Below, in pieces: positions 14,580 to 21,695 of a DNA stretch of 64,000 nucleotides. Within the stretch, counting starts at the first letter, position 1; every line of letters starts with the position of its first letter. The translations under genes and the position numbers were made by a program. The notes beneath the pieces were generated by a model. That model was given only the letters and a program-made list of their open reading frames with translations, was not told where the DNA came from and did not search any database. This DNA is from a virus: the IMG/VR virus record IMGVR_UViG_3300014913_000009, positions 1 to 64,000 of that record; one strand, written 5' to 3'.

Positions 14580-14774
14580 CTATTTCTTGAGTAATCCGCC
14601 CAAAAGGCAAACTACTCCAATGAGACCAATCCCATTGCTGGCAGTGAACAGTCCCTGTTGGGACATGAACATTGCCATCTCTAACTGACTCAGTCCAACT
14701 GGGATAGCAGACATAGATATGCCTATGGCTGCTACCACAGTTATAATACCTATGACAATTAATACGTATTTCAT
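14580..14774 (-). CDS. Small two-pass membrane protein
   Basis: 64 residues from the ATG at 14774 (AGGAGAAATATT upstream). The longer frame to 14804 runs into the leader hairpin. Two hydrophobic segments (MKYVLIVIGIITVVAAIGIS and the C-terminal GLIGVVCLLGGLL). Holin-like in size and topology, but with no family match and no lysin beside it, so left unnamed. Confidence 0.68.
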   Translation of the reverse strand: MKYVLIVIGIITVVAAIGISMSAIPVGLSQLEMAMFMSQQGLFTASNGIGLIGVVCLLGGLLKK

Positions 14775-14791
14775 AATATTTCTCCTGATAT

Positions 14792-14816
14792 GACAAGCAA
14801 GCATCGCTTGCTTGTC
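14792..14816 (-). promoter_or_regulatory. Leader hairpin (GACAAGC type), copy 1
   Basis: A perfect 11-bp stem (14792-14802 with 14806-14816, loop of 3) placed about 10 bp upstream of the AGGAG site of the 14580 gene. Related hairpins precede the 14909 and 17130 genes, so this is a second class of shared leader. Confidence 0.6.
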
Positions 14817-14830
14817 GTTTGAATAAAAAT

Positions 14831-14855
14831 ACAGACAAGAACTGTTCTTGTCTGT
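14831..14855 (-). terminator. 25-bp palindromic element, copy 1
   Basis: ACAGACAAGAAC / TGTTCTTGTCTGT palindrome between the 14909 gene and the leader hairpin. The same palindrome recurs at 15153, 17420 and 18416. On the minus strand it is followed by UAUUUUUAUU. Likely a terminator or 3'-end element. Confidence 0.65.
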
Positions 14856-14908
14856 AAAAAAACCCTTCTACTTGTTAGAGTGGGAGGTAGACCCCATGAT
14901 GGAGGAGG

Positions 14909-15100
14909 TTATTCCTCCATCAAATCCTCTCTGATTGTTTCTACTGTTGTCATCATGTCGGATAATTCCGACACGACGACGGCCGCTGTTTCTGTCGAAG
15001 GATTTATATCCTCCAACAGGAGATGTATTCTTCTCTTTAGTATCTGTAGTCTTCTGCTGACTACAGCCTTTGGTGTTGCCTTTGGTGTTGCCTTTTCCAT
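14909..15100 (-). CDS. Small helical protein of unknown function
   Basis: 63 residues, AGGAGAAATATC directly before the ATG. N-terminal direct repeat KATPKATPKA, a basic middle, then an acidic helical half (ETAAVVVSELSDMMTTVETI). No membrane segment. Confidence 0.65.
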   Translation of the reverse strand: MEKATPKATPKAVVSRRLQILKRRIHLLLEDINPSTETAAVVVSELSDMMTTVETIREDLMEE

Positions 15101-15117
15101 GATATTTCTCCTGATAT

Positions 15118-15138
15118 GACAAGCGATGCTTGCCTGTC
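15118..15138 (-). promoter_or_regulatory. Leader hairpin (GACAAGC type), copy 2
   Basis: A shorter, imperfect version of the 14792 hairpin, in the same position relative to the AGGAG of the 14909 gene. Confidence 0.45.
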
Positions 15139-15152
15139 GGTTGATTGAATAT

Positions 15153-15173
15153 AGACAAGAACTGTTCTTGTCT
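15153..15173 (-). terminator. Palindromic element, copy 2
   Basis: AGACAAGAAC / TGTTCTTGTCT, the inner part of the shared 25-bp palindrome. The outermost base pair is lost by a C-to-T change. Confidence 0.6.
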
Positions 15174-15182
15174 GTAAAAAGT

Positions 15183-15208
15183 CTCTCCCACTCGTTAGAG
15201 TGGGAGAG
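15183..15208 (-). terminator. Hairpin terminator
   Basis: A perfect 11-bp stem (15183-15193 with 15198-15208, loop GTTA) followed by ACUUUUUA on the minus strand. No clear gene ends here, so it may end an untranslated RNA or a lost gene. Confidence 0.7.
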
Positions 15209-15396
15209 GTGAGGCCTGGCTTTTGGTTATAGCAATTCCCTCTGGCTCCAGATTCACGAGGAGCATCGTGCTACATATATACCCGTTTCTTCCGCGAGAA
15301 ACAAGGGCTCTTACGGCTGCTGATGTAGCACAACCGGCAGCAAAGTTTATACTCGTTTTGCAGAGAGTTGAGTATTAGTTAATAACACTCAAAATC

Positions 15397-15405
15397 CCCA
15401 CTATT
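15397..15405 (-). promoter_or_regulatory. Recurrent intergenic element AATAGTGGG (copy 3)
   Basis: Exact 9-mer, minus orientation, 297 bp upstream of the 14909 gene. A GGTGGG just to the right can pair with it as a hairpin. Confidence 0.4.
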
Positions 15406-15428
15406 ATTAATTGGTGGGAATTTTATTT

Positions 15429-15464
15429 ACTATGTATTCTCCGTGCAGGGGAAGAATACATAGT
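15429..15464. repeat. 12-bp inverted repeat
   Basis: ACTATGTATTCT (15429-15440) and its exact complement (15453-15464) around a 12-base spacer. Confidence 0.75.
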
Positions 15465-15563
15465 GGTCGCATTTGTGTGAGAGTATGCGAGAACTCTTGT
15501 GAAGATTGCTGTGAAGGACTTAGAATGATATGTAGATAGCAATCATCTCCATATATCAAATTA

Positions 15564-15572
15564 CCCACTATT
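15564..15572 (-). promoter_or_regulatory. Recurrent intergenic element AATAGTGGG (copy 4)
   Basis: Exact 9-mer preceded on the transcribed strand by TTTTGTACA, as in copy 2. Confidence 0.4.
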
Positions 15573-15888
15573 GTACAAAAAAAGCCATCCCACTTGGCAG
15601 AGTGGAGATGGCGAGTACGATCGGGTTCTCTTCCGAGAACTAATTAACGCTTTGCATCGATTTTGCCAAAACGTTCCACGTCATTCCCGCAATGGCGAGT
15701 TTGACGCACCACATGGAATCAAATGTGGATTTTTCCCGAACTTTCTCTGCCCCCTTGGGCCAGGCATTCGGATACCTAATCTGATCGCATTTTCAACTGC
15801 CTTTGATTTTAACCGTCAGATCTCGGTTACATCTTTGTTTATACTCCTTATGATGTTTCAGAGTTTTGAATAGGCCTTATTCGAAATC

Positions 15889-15897
15889 CCCACTATT
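15889..15897 (-). promoter_or_regulatory. Recurrent intergenic element AATAGTGGG (copy 5)
   Basis: Exact 9-mer embedded in an inverted repeat (TTCGAAAT / ATTTCGAA, 15880-15902). Confidence 0.4.
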
Positions 15898-15963
15898 TCG
15901 AAGTGCCGGAAGACGCAATAGGGAGGTCTTCGAGCACCCCGAAGAGAGTCGGGGTGCGAGTCC

Positions 15964-16030
15964 GCAAGCGAGTCTTCGAGCGAAGCCTTACGGAGTAAGG
16001 CGGAGTTGCAAGCGAGTCTTCGAGCGAAGC
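15964..16030. repeat. 23-bp direct repeat
   Basis: GCAAGCGAGTCTTCGAGCGA plus AGC at 15964-15986 and again at 16008-16030. It is similar in style to the 13 kb GC-rich 19-mers and lies just past the 3' end of an ankyrin gene. Confidence 0.75.
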
Positions 16031-16075
16031 TCTTCTCTTCTCTTGTGGGGGGGGTGGCGGAGTAAGGAAGAAAGA

Positions 16076-17119
16076 CTATTCCTCGTCCTCTTCCTCCTCT
16101 TCTTCCTTTTCTATTTTTACGCCCGACTCCAACAGGAACCGGGCGGCCTCCACAAATCCTTCCTCTATTGCTACTCTCATTTCCCACCCGTAATCTCCAG
16201 AATTGAGGTCTATCCAACCCCCTTCTACGAGGGTCTTTATCATGGGCACACTTCCCAGCGCGTACAGCAGCGCTTGACATGGAAGATCGCCACCTTCCTC
16301 CAACATTAACTGAACCAGACGGCAGTGTCCCGCCCTGATGGCACGGAGGACATCCTCCTCGTCAATTAATGATGCACGAGACCTTGATTCGATCAGGGTC
16401 CGTGAGATGCACTCACATCCCATCCTCACGGATGTGGAGAGGTGCTCTGAAGATGCACGCCCTCCGAACTCAAGAGCGAGATGAATCATAGAAACGTTCC
16501 CACTCTCAAGTGCGTCCTCCATGATGTCTCCCTCATAGTCGGGAGTCCTCTCCAACAGCATCCGTGCTGCGAGGACATTCCCCGATCTTACCTCTCTGTT
16601 CACCTCCATGCCCGAAAGTGGGCATTCAAGTGACTCTAGTATCAACCGGAGGCATTCCACCCCCTGCAGGCTGCCTCCTTGACAGTATCTTATCGCCTGC
16701 GCGAGTGAGCTCTTGTTCTTGCCCGCTCCTCGCTTGAGGAGCAGGCGGACGATCTCAGTATGACCATGGAACGAGGCCCATCTCAAAGGACCCCCCTCGT
16801 CGAAGTGTATACAAGCCCCTGCATCAAGGAGCATGCGAACAGCACCCTCCCTGCCCTCCGTAGAGGCACTAACAAGCGCCTCCCCCAGGGTCTCGTTCGA
16901 AAAACAAGACTCTTTTAAAAGCATCATGAGGATGCTTTCCTTTCCACGCCATGCTGCCGTCAAGAATACCGTCTTGACGGCATCTTTCGACACCCCTCTT
17001 GCGAGGATAGTCTTTACGACAGATTCTCGTCCGCCGTATGAGGCCTTGATAAGGCCTCCTTCCAACACCCTCGTGGGGATGTTGTTTGCCATCAACTCAA
17101 GTGTGAGTCGACGATCCAT
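16076..17119 (-). pseudogene. Ankyrin-repeat protein, main part of a frameshifted gene
   Basis: 347 codons of degenerate ankyrin repeats, about ten units. The best are GREGAVRMLLDAGA, HGHTEIVRLLLKRGA and EGFVEAARFLLESGV, ending in a poly-Glu tail. The ATG at 17119 has no ribosome binding site. The frame stays open upstream through HWDLIREVSG, which matches the GWLGWLMARR region of the intact ankyrin gene at 17509. The missing N-terminal part is the separate 65-codon frame at 17130-17327. One base less in the C8 run (17187-17194, plus-strand G8) would join the two. It is therefore a single ~1250-bp gene that is broken, phase-variable or read by slippage. Confidence 0.75.
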
Positions 17120-17129
17120 TCCTGAGACC

Positions 17130-17327
17130 TCACGAATGAGGTCCCAGTGGGAGTTCTCTCTCGCAAGAGTCTCCCCCCATCTTCTTGGGGGGGGAGATAT
17201 GAGGTTTTACATCAAGGAATTCCCTGATGGAACATCCATCAGGGAATATATCGTTGAATGTTTCTGTCGATTCTTCCGAGAGATCGACAGAATGCATGTT
17301 CTTAAAATATCCTTTTGTGATCTTCAT
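17130..17327 (-). CDS. N-terminal fragment of the frameshifted ankyrin gene
   Basis: 65 residues from the ATG at 17327, preceded by AGGAGAAAATGTT. It starts MKITKGYF and contains FNDIFPDGCSIREFLD, aligning with MKITIDLL and FDKHFPDGCTVPELLE at the N-terminus of the intact ankyrin protein at 17509. After the C8 run the frame goes out of register (PPKKMGG..) and stops at 17130. As read, it is a short truncated product. With one C fewer it would continue into the 16076 frame. Confidence 0.7.
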   Translation of the reverse strand: MKITKGYFKNMHSVDLSEESTETFNDIFPDGCSIREFLDVKPHISPPKKMGGDSCERELPLGPHS

Positions 17328-17347
17328 AACATTTTCTCCTGTAATAT

Positions 17348-17373
17348 GACAAAGCAAGCATCGCTTGCTTGTC
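17348..17373 (-). promoter_or_regulatory. Leader hairpin (GACAAGC type), copy 3
   Basis: A long imperfect stem (GACAAAGCAAGC / GCTTGCTTGTC) upstream of the AGGAG of the 17327 start. Confidence 0.55.
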
Positions 17374-17410
17374 GGTTGCTTGTCGGTTGCTTGTCGGTTG
17401 CTTGTCGGTT
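17367..17410. repeat. Four tandem 11-bp repeats
   Basis: GCTTGTCGGTT repeated exactly four times, an expansion of the outer arm of the leader hairpin. The copy number could vary between strains and change the leader fold. Confidence 0.85.
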
Positions 17411-17415
17411 GAACA

Positions 17416-17508
17416 AAATACAGACAAGAACAGTTCTTGTCTGTCATACTCTCTATTGGGGTGATTTCGTCCATACGGAGAAATCCCCACATGGTGTCTC
17501 TTTACATC
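17416..17508. repeat. 93-bp direct repeat, copy 1
   Basis: Matches 18412-18504 base for base by eye. It contains the 25-bp palindrome (17420-17444) and a copy of the last 18 codons and stop of the DFDGD polymerase-like gene. It ends one base before the stop codon of the ankyrin gene at 17509. Confidence 0.85.
17420..17444 (-). terminator. 25-bp palindromic element, copy 3
   Basis: ACAGACAAGAACAGTTCTTG plus TCTGT, within the 93-bp repeat, downstream of the ankyrin gene at 17509. Confidence 0.6.
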
Positions 17509-18312
17509 TTACGCTCCATTCTCAACAAGCAGTTTGACGACTGCTAAATGTCCGTTCCTCCTCGCCCAACGCAACGAGGAACCGTGATTTTCATTCGTAT
17601 TAGCCCCTCCTTTTATTAGTAGTTTCGCAATTTCTGCGTATCCATTTCTCGCAGAAAGATACAATGCACGCCCTTTAAACGCGTTAACATCTGCACCGCT
17701 CTCAAGGAGCAGTTTTACAACTTCAGGGTAATTACCAATCACTGCCCAGCGCAGTGGATCTCCGTCTATAACATCCGCATCCACTCCCGCCTCAAGGAGC
17801 AACCTCACGATTGCAGTGTGTCCGTTTTCAGCGGACGAACACAATGCCCAATCATAATGGGCGTTTATACCCATCTCTATCAGCAATTTCACAATTGCAG
17901 TATGCCCGTATACAGCGGATAAATGTAATATGGAGTCTATATCCACCCCCATCCCTATCAGCAATTTCACAATTGCAGTATGCCCGTTTTTCGCCGACAA
18001 ATGCAACACATGATTATTGTGGGCGTGAACATTCGCGCCATTCTTGAGCAGCAGTTTTACAACCGCTATATTCCCGTGTTCCGCTGCATCTCGCAACGCC
18101 CAATCGTCTCTGACATGAACGTTTGCACCTGCATCAAGACAAGCCTGGGTTATATCGACCCGCCGTGCCATTAGCCAACCCAGCCATCCGTTATTGTCGA
18201 GTTTTTCGAGCAGTTCTGGTACGGTACACCCGTCCGGGAAATGCTTGTCGAACCAGTCAATGCCAGATTCACAGGCTTTGAGTTCTATTAATAAGTCAAT
18301 TGTGATTTTCAT
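17509..18312 (-). CDS. Ankyrin-repeat protein
   Basis: 267 residues. The N-terminal ~45 residues (MKITIDLL.., FPDGCTVPELLE, GWLGWLMARR) form the capping domain shared with the broken neighbour. About seven ankyrin repeats follow (HGNIAVVKLLLKNGANVH, NGHTAIVKLLIGMGVDID, YGHTAIVKLLIEMGI, NGHTAIVRLLLEAGVDAD, NYPEVVKLLLESGADVN, NGYAEIAKLLIKGGANTN, NGHLAVVKLLVENGA). No signal peptide. Ankyrin repeats bind proteins. In phages they are uncommon and have been linked to host or eukaryote-facing interactions; the target here is unknown. The leader is pseudoknot copy D, and 93-bp direct repeats flank the gene, suggesting acquisition by recombination. Confidence 0.92.
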   Translation of the reverse strand: MKITIDLLIELKACESGIDWFDKHFPDGCTVPELLEKLDNNGWLGWLMARRVDITQACLDAGANVHVRDDWALRDAAEHGNIAVVKLLLKNGANVHAHNNHVLHLSAKNGHTAIVKLLIGMGVDIDSILHLSAVYGHTAIVKLLIEMGINAHYDWALCSSAENGHTAIVRLLLEAGVDADVIDGDPLRWAVIGNYPEVVKLLLESGADVNAFKGRALYLSARNGYAEIAKLLIKGGANTNENHGSSLRWARRNGHLAVVKLLVENGA

Positions 18313-18328
18313 ATTTTTTTTCTTTCTT

Positions 18329-18364
18329 CCATCAATTTTAAAACGGATTGATGGTTAACCGTTT
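18329..18364 (-). promoter_or_regulatory. H-type pseudoknot leader, copy D
   Basis: mRNA: stem 1 AAACGG (18364-18359) with CCGUUU (18346-18341). Loop UUAA. Stem 2 CCAUCAAU (18354-18347) with AUUGAUGG (18336-18329). AAGAAAGAAAAAAAAU and the ATG of the ankyrin gene follow. A-U replaces G-C in stem 1 relative to copies B and C, and stem 2 is one pair longer. Confidence 0.65.
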
Positions 18365-18378
18365 TTCCTGTTTGGAAA

Positions 18379-18411
18379 TAAAAAACCTTGACTACAATTG
18401 TAGTCAAGGTT
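18379..18411 (-). terminator. Rho-independent terminator
   Basis: A 24-bp perfect palindrome (18386-18409) followed on the minus strand by UUUUUUA. It ends the transcript of the DFDGD gene before the ankyrin leader. Confidence 0.9.
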
Positions 18412-18504
18412 AAATACAGACAAGAACAGTTCTTGTCTGTCATACTCTCTATTGGGGTGATTTCGTCCATACGGAGAAATCCCCACATGGTGTCTCTTTA
18501 CATC
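18412..18504. repeat. 93-bp direct repeat, copy 2 (parent copy)
   Basis: Spans the last codons of the 18449 gene, its stop and the 25-bp palindrome (18416-18440). It matches 17416-17508. This is the likely source copy because it encodes the in-frame C-terminus. Confidence 0.85.
18416..18440 (-). terminator. 25-bp palindromic element, copy 4
   Basis: Same palindrome as copy 3, 9 bp past the stop of the DFDGD gene and upstream of the U-tract terminator at 18379. Confidence 0.65.
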
Positions 18505-21500
18505 CCCACTTGGAGAGTATGTCGGCGACATTTCGTTCGCCAACATTATAATCCCGATTTCTATTCTCGGGATTATCCGTAACGAAGGAGCACCCTTTAT
18601 GGAGTGCATCCATCACTCTCTCCACGGGGAGTGGTGCCCTGTCTTTCCTCTTTCCGTTTACGGAAATAAACAGGACCTTATTCTCCTCCCCATTCCAGTT
18701 GGGGAGATTTTTGACATATCTGCCAGTACTCCCCTTGGAGTCTAGATTTGCCAAAAGGAGATCAGAACGATCCCATTTTGCCTTATCCTTTTCTCCATAT
18801 TTCCCCTGGAAGATTTCCTCCGCAGGGGATCCAAATTCAATCTCATTGGACATTGCATCCAATGAGATTTTGGGAGACCATTCAGGGTTACTCATACGAC
18901 CCCCAATGATCGCCCACACTCCCATCGGAACAATCTGTTCGACGAGAGACCATGGATGAACATTTTCACCCATAGCATAAGGCTTGCCGCTCTTATCGCG
19001 GTTTACCTTAAGAGTTCTATCTTCAAGATAGAACTTCTTAATCCTACCTTTCGTATTGCGCTCGGCGAGACTCATCGAGCGTAATATGCAGATTAGATAG
19101 AACTCAATTGAATGAGGCATATCAATCAAGTACTGTTTGATAGCCTCTATTTGCTGGCTATTATATTTAGAGTCACTTCTAAACATGCTAGCCCAAATAT
19201 CAAATAAGGACATTACCGACATTCCATAGCCGTCAATATCCTTCTCCGAATTCAAACGCCCCTGCATAAGGCGTTCACGTGCCTTACCTCGAACATTCTT
19301 GACGGCTGGGCGTTTAGACCACAACTCTATCAAGAGGCTCGAGACGGCATTATAAAGCCCCACATTATCCTCTGCTCCGAGGGTGGGACTTTTAATGACA
19401 GAGTACATCTGAGCGAGCCTTCCAAAATGAGGCTCCTGGATGTTGCTCCATTTATGACAATTCTCGACTACTTCCTTGTAGCCAAGAATTGTCGAGGTTT
19501 CACCAATCACCCGCTTCTCTGCGAGCGATTGGACTTCGGGGGACGCATCTTTCGATGGGCCCTTTATATATTTATAAAGGGAAGCATCTTCATGCATCCT
19601 CCAAATCGAGGGGCTTCTCTTGCCCCAATTGTCGGGAATTCTATTCCCGAAAGTTCGAGCCAGAATTTTGTCTGGCTCGACCTTGCAACCCAAGAACTGT
19701 TGACATTCGTCTCTAAACAGATCTGGGTTGATAATAACGCCATCCAACTTATGTTTCAATAAGTTGATAGCGACCTGAACCTTCATGGTCAATCCATAAA
19801 GGCTCGAGGCACATGATATGAGATCAAGTCCCATATCATGTGCCTTAGAAAATAGGGATGAGAGTATATTATCATATACTCCAATCCCATTAGTTTGGAC
19901 ATCCATGATCATGTCACGAACGCCCTTCCAACCCCAAGACTCACTCCGCTTGGTGGTCGGAGTGTCAAGCCCATCAGCATAAACATCTTTCGATGCTCTG
20001 ACGGACTTAACAATACTCAGATTCATTGCATGCAACTTAGACCAAGTCGCAGGCAACAAATCAACATGGGACACATTAACTGCATCTCCATCGAAATCTC
20101 CTCGACATAATATCGAGAAGATTTCCGGATTTACACTCATTGCGTTTGAGTGTGAACCCTTAACCTCCCTGGCTACGACGATAGATCCCGCCGTGACCAG
20201 TGGGGAACGTGTCATCATGACGTTCCCCTTGCGAGGTTTCATCCCACCAGGAATGGCAATAATCGTATTGCCACCCCGAAATGGGGGGATACATGGGTCG
20301 GGCATCACATAAGCATAAATGCCACGAACTCTTACATTCGCAGCCTTATGATGCAATGCCTTCCCCATTGCGCTCTCACCATATATGCCCGCGACATGAC
20401 ACTTCATGCCGGGAACATTCATAGCGAAAGCGCCTTTTGTATTGGCATCCACTCCGAATGCCTCATACATGAGCTGGTAATCAGCCCATTTGCCGCCAAT
20501 ATTGACGGCATGAACGCCCCGCGCCAATTTCTCGCACGTGACGTACGTTTTAGCCATCAAATCCTCGACCGAGGCATTATCCGGCATATTGCGGATGATT
20601 TGAGAACTCATTTTTACTGAGTTTCCAACATCCTTAATTTCAGAGATGCATGTAATTGCACCTCTTTTGGCACCACTACCAGTGGACTTTATATTCCACG
20701 GGCTAATAGTCCCAAACTCTGCCGACAATCCCAACCGGGACATCAGCAAAGAAATGAAAGTACTGGAACCACATAGCCCTTTGGCTATGTCAATTCCAGT
20801 TTCTCGAAGTTGTACGGCACGCAGCTGTACAACCTCATCTTTGGGCTCAACATTATATATGTTAAGCCCGTCGAAATATTTATCGCCAAATTCGACAAAC
20901 ACTTTTTCAGTGCTGTCGAACTGAGATAAATATTCTCCTATAGTAACAATGTCACTATAGGCTGGCATTGTCATCCAATCGGACGGCAATGCCTTCTTGA
21001 TGGAACGATTGGCACTATTGTACCATTTGTTCCATCTCCCTTCGGCAATTGTAGACACGATAATTTTTATCGCATCCTCCTTGCCGAAACGAGACAATGG
21101 AAACAAGTCCATTGTCTCGAATTTATAACTTGTCACCTCCCTGCAAGGTGACAACAGGAGCCGCGTATAAATCGCTTCATACACGGCCTTGAAACCCCCA
21201 GGTATGAGGGTTTTAAACTCACCCCGGTTTAGGAGGATGAATTGCTCACCCTTCATATCCGGGATTAATACCGCCACTTTACTGACGGTCCTGAATATGC
21301 TCCCAAGACGACTCTCGAGAGCATCGTCTACACGGGCCCTGACCCATGCAGACATCTTTGCAGGTTCGTCCTGGGGACACCTGTCCCACAGTTCGTCCCG
21401 GACAAGGGCTTTTACACCCTTTATGGAAATAGTAGCAAGTTCCTGACGCTTGCTACCAAGGATTGAAAGGATATGTTCTAAAACACGCCCTTTCACTTCA

Positions 21501-21583
21501 ATCGACCCCACACACGTGAGGTCGATTTTCAATCCCATCGACTTAAATAGAACCTCGAAGGTCCTATTTACTAAATTCTTCAT
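18449..21583 (-). CDS. DFDGD-motif polymerase-like protein (two-barrel RNAP superfamily)
   Basis: 1044 residues. CRGDFDGDAVNVSHVDLLP around D496, D498 and D500 is the Mg2+-binding loop of the double-psi-beta-barrel polymerases. Before it comes VMMTRSPLVTAGSIVVAREV (455-474), matching the [KR]sP...G.I.V segment that precedes DxDGD in cellular RNA-dependent RNA polymerases, YonO-like and crAss-like phage RNAPs. A long helical region (520-640) follows, as in those single-chain enzymes. The first-barrel lysines are not certain; SVKMSSQIIR (322-331) is a candidate. It could thus be a complete single-chain RNA polymerase, separate from the beta/beta' pair at 0.1-3.3 kb. AAAGGAGAAATT precedes the ATG. 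Its leader contains a type III hammerhead. Confidence 0.75.
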   Translation of the reverse strand: MKNLVNRTFEVLFKSMGLKIDLTCVGSIEVKGRVLEHILSILGSKRQELATISIKGVKALVRDELWDRCPQDEPAKMSAWVRARVDDALESRLGSIFRTVSKVAVLIPDMKGEQFILLNRGEFKTLIPGGFKAVYEAIYTRLLLSPCREVTSYKFETMDLFPLSRFGKEDAIKIIVSTIAEGRWNKWYNSANRSIKKALPSDWMTMPAYSDIVTIGEYLSQFDSTEKVFVEFGDKYFDGLNIYNVEPKDEVVQLRAVQLRETGIDIAKGLCGSSTFISLLMSRLGLSAEFGTISPWNIKSTGSGAKRGAITCISEIKDVGNSVKMSSQIIRNMPDNASVEDLMAKTYVTCEKLARGVHAVNIGGKWADYQLMYEAFGVDANTKGAFAMNVPGMKCHVAGIYGESAMGKALHHKAANVRVRGIYAYVMPDPCIPPFRGGNTIIAIPGGMKPRKGNVMMTRSPLVTAGSIVVAREVKGSHSNAMSVNPEIFSILCRGDFDGDAVNVSHVDLLPATWSKLHAMNLSIVKSVRASKDVYADGLDTPTTKRSESWGWKGVRDMIMDVQTNGIGVYDNILSSLFSKAHDMGLDLISCASSLYGLTMKVQVAINLLKHKLDGVIINPDLFRDECQQFLGCKVEPDKILARTFGNRIPDNWGKRSPSIWRMHEDASLYKYIKGPSKDASPEVQSLAEKRVIGETSTILGYKEVVENCHKWSNIQEPHFGRLAQMYSVIKSPTLGAEDNVGLYNAVSSLLIELWSKRPAVKNVRGKARERLMQGRLNSEKDIDGYGMSVMSLFDIWASMFRSDSKYNSQQIEAIKQYLIDMPHSIEFYLICILRSMSLAERNTKGRIKKFYLEDRTLKVNRDKSGKPYAMGENVHPWSLVEQIVPMGVWAIIGGRMSNPEWSPKISLDAMSNEIEFGSPAEEIFQGKYGEKDKAKWDRSDLLLANLDSKGSTGRYVKNLPNWNGEENKVLFISVNGKRKDRAPLPVERVMDALHKGCSFVTDNPENRNRDYNVGERNVADILSKWGCKETPCGDFSVWTKSPQ

Positions 21584-21695
21584 AATTTCTCCTTTCTTGA
21601 AAAAGATGGCTTATGAATAGCCAGAGGCCAACATAACCCCACACAATAGAAAGACGTTCTTTTCGCGTGGAAAAAAACATTCTTGCGTGGGGAAA

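Larger units (their letters stand above)
15209..16075. other. 0.87 kb region without a convincing gene
   Basis: Open frames exist but none has both a start codon and a ribosome binding site. On the minus strand one frame reads ~60 codons without ATG and stops inside the 15183 hairpin, perhaps a gene remnant. The region holds three copies of the AATAGTGGG element (15397, 15564, 15889), a 12-bp inverted repeat (15429-15440 with 15453-15464), an 8-bp inverted repeat around the third element (15880-15902) and a 23-bp direct repeat (15964 and 16008). It could carry promoters and short untranslated RNAs. Confidence 0.5.

Noticed and set aside
14580-14774. Two-segment membrane protein considered as a holin
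   Set aside because: Size and topology fit, but there is no endolysin nearby, it lies among many similar small membrane genes, and no family signature is visible.
15327-15345. CTGCTGATGTAGC, resembling a hammerhead CUGANGA box on the plus strand
   Set aside because: Reads CUGAUGU, not CUGANGA, and no GAAA box or stem partners are nearby.
15571-15873. 100-codon plus-strand frame between the element copies
   Set aside because: No ribosome binding site, begins inside a hairpin, and all supported genes in this arm are on the minus strand.
16833-17537. 234-codon plus-strand frame opposite the ankyrin genes
   Set aside because: Fully antisense to ankyrin repeats, which create long open complementary frames. 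No ribosome binding site, and it crosses two leaders and a repeat.
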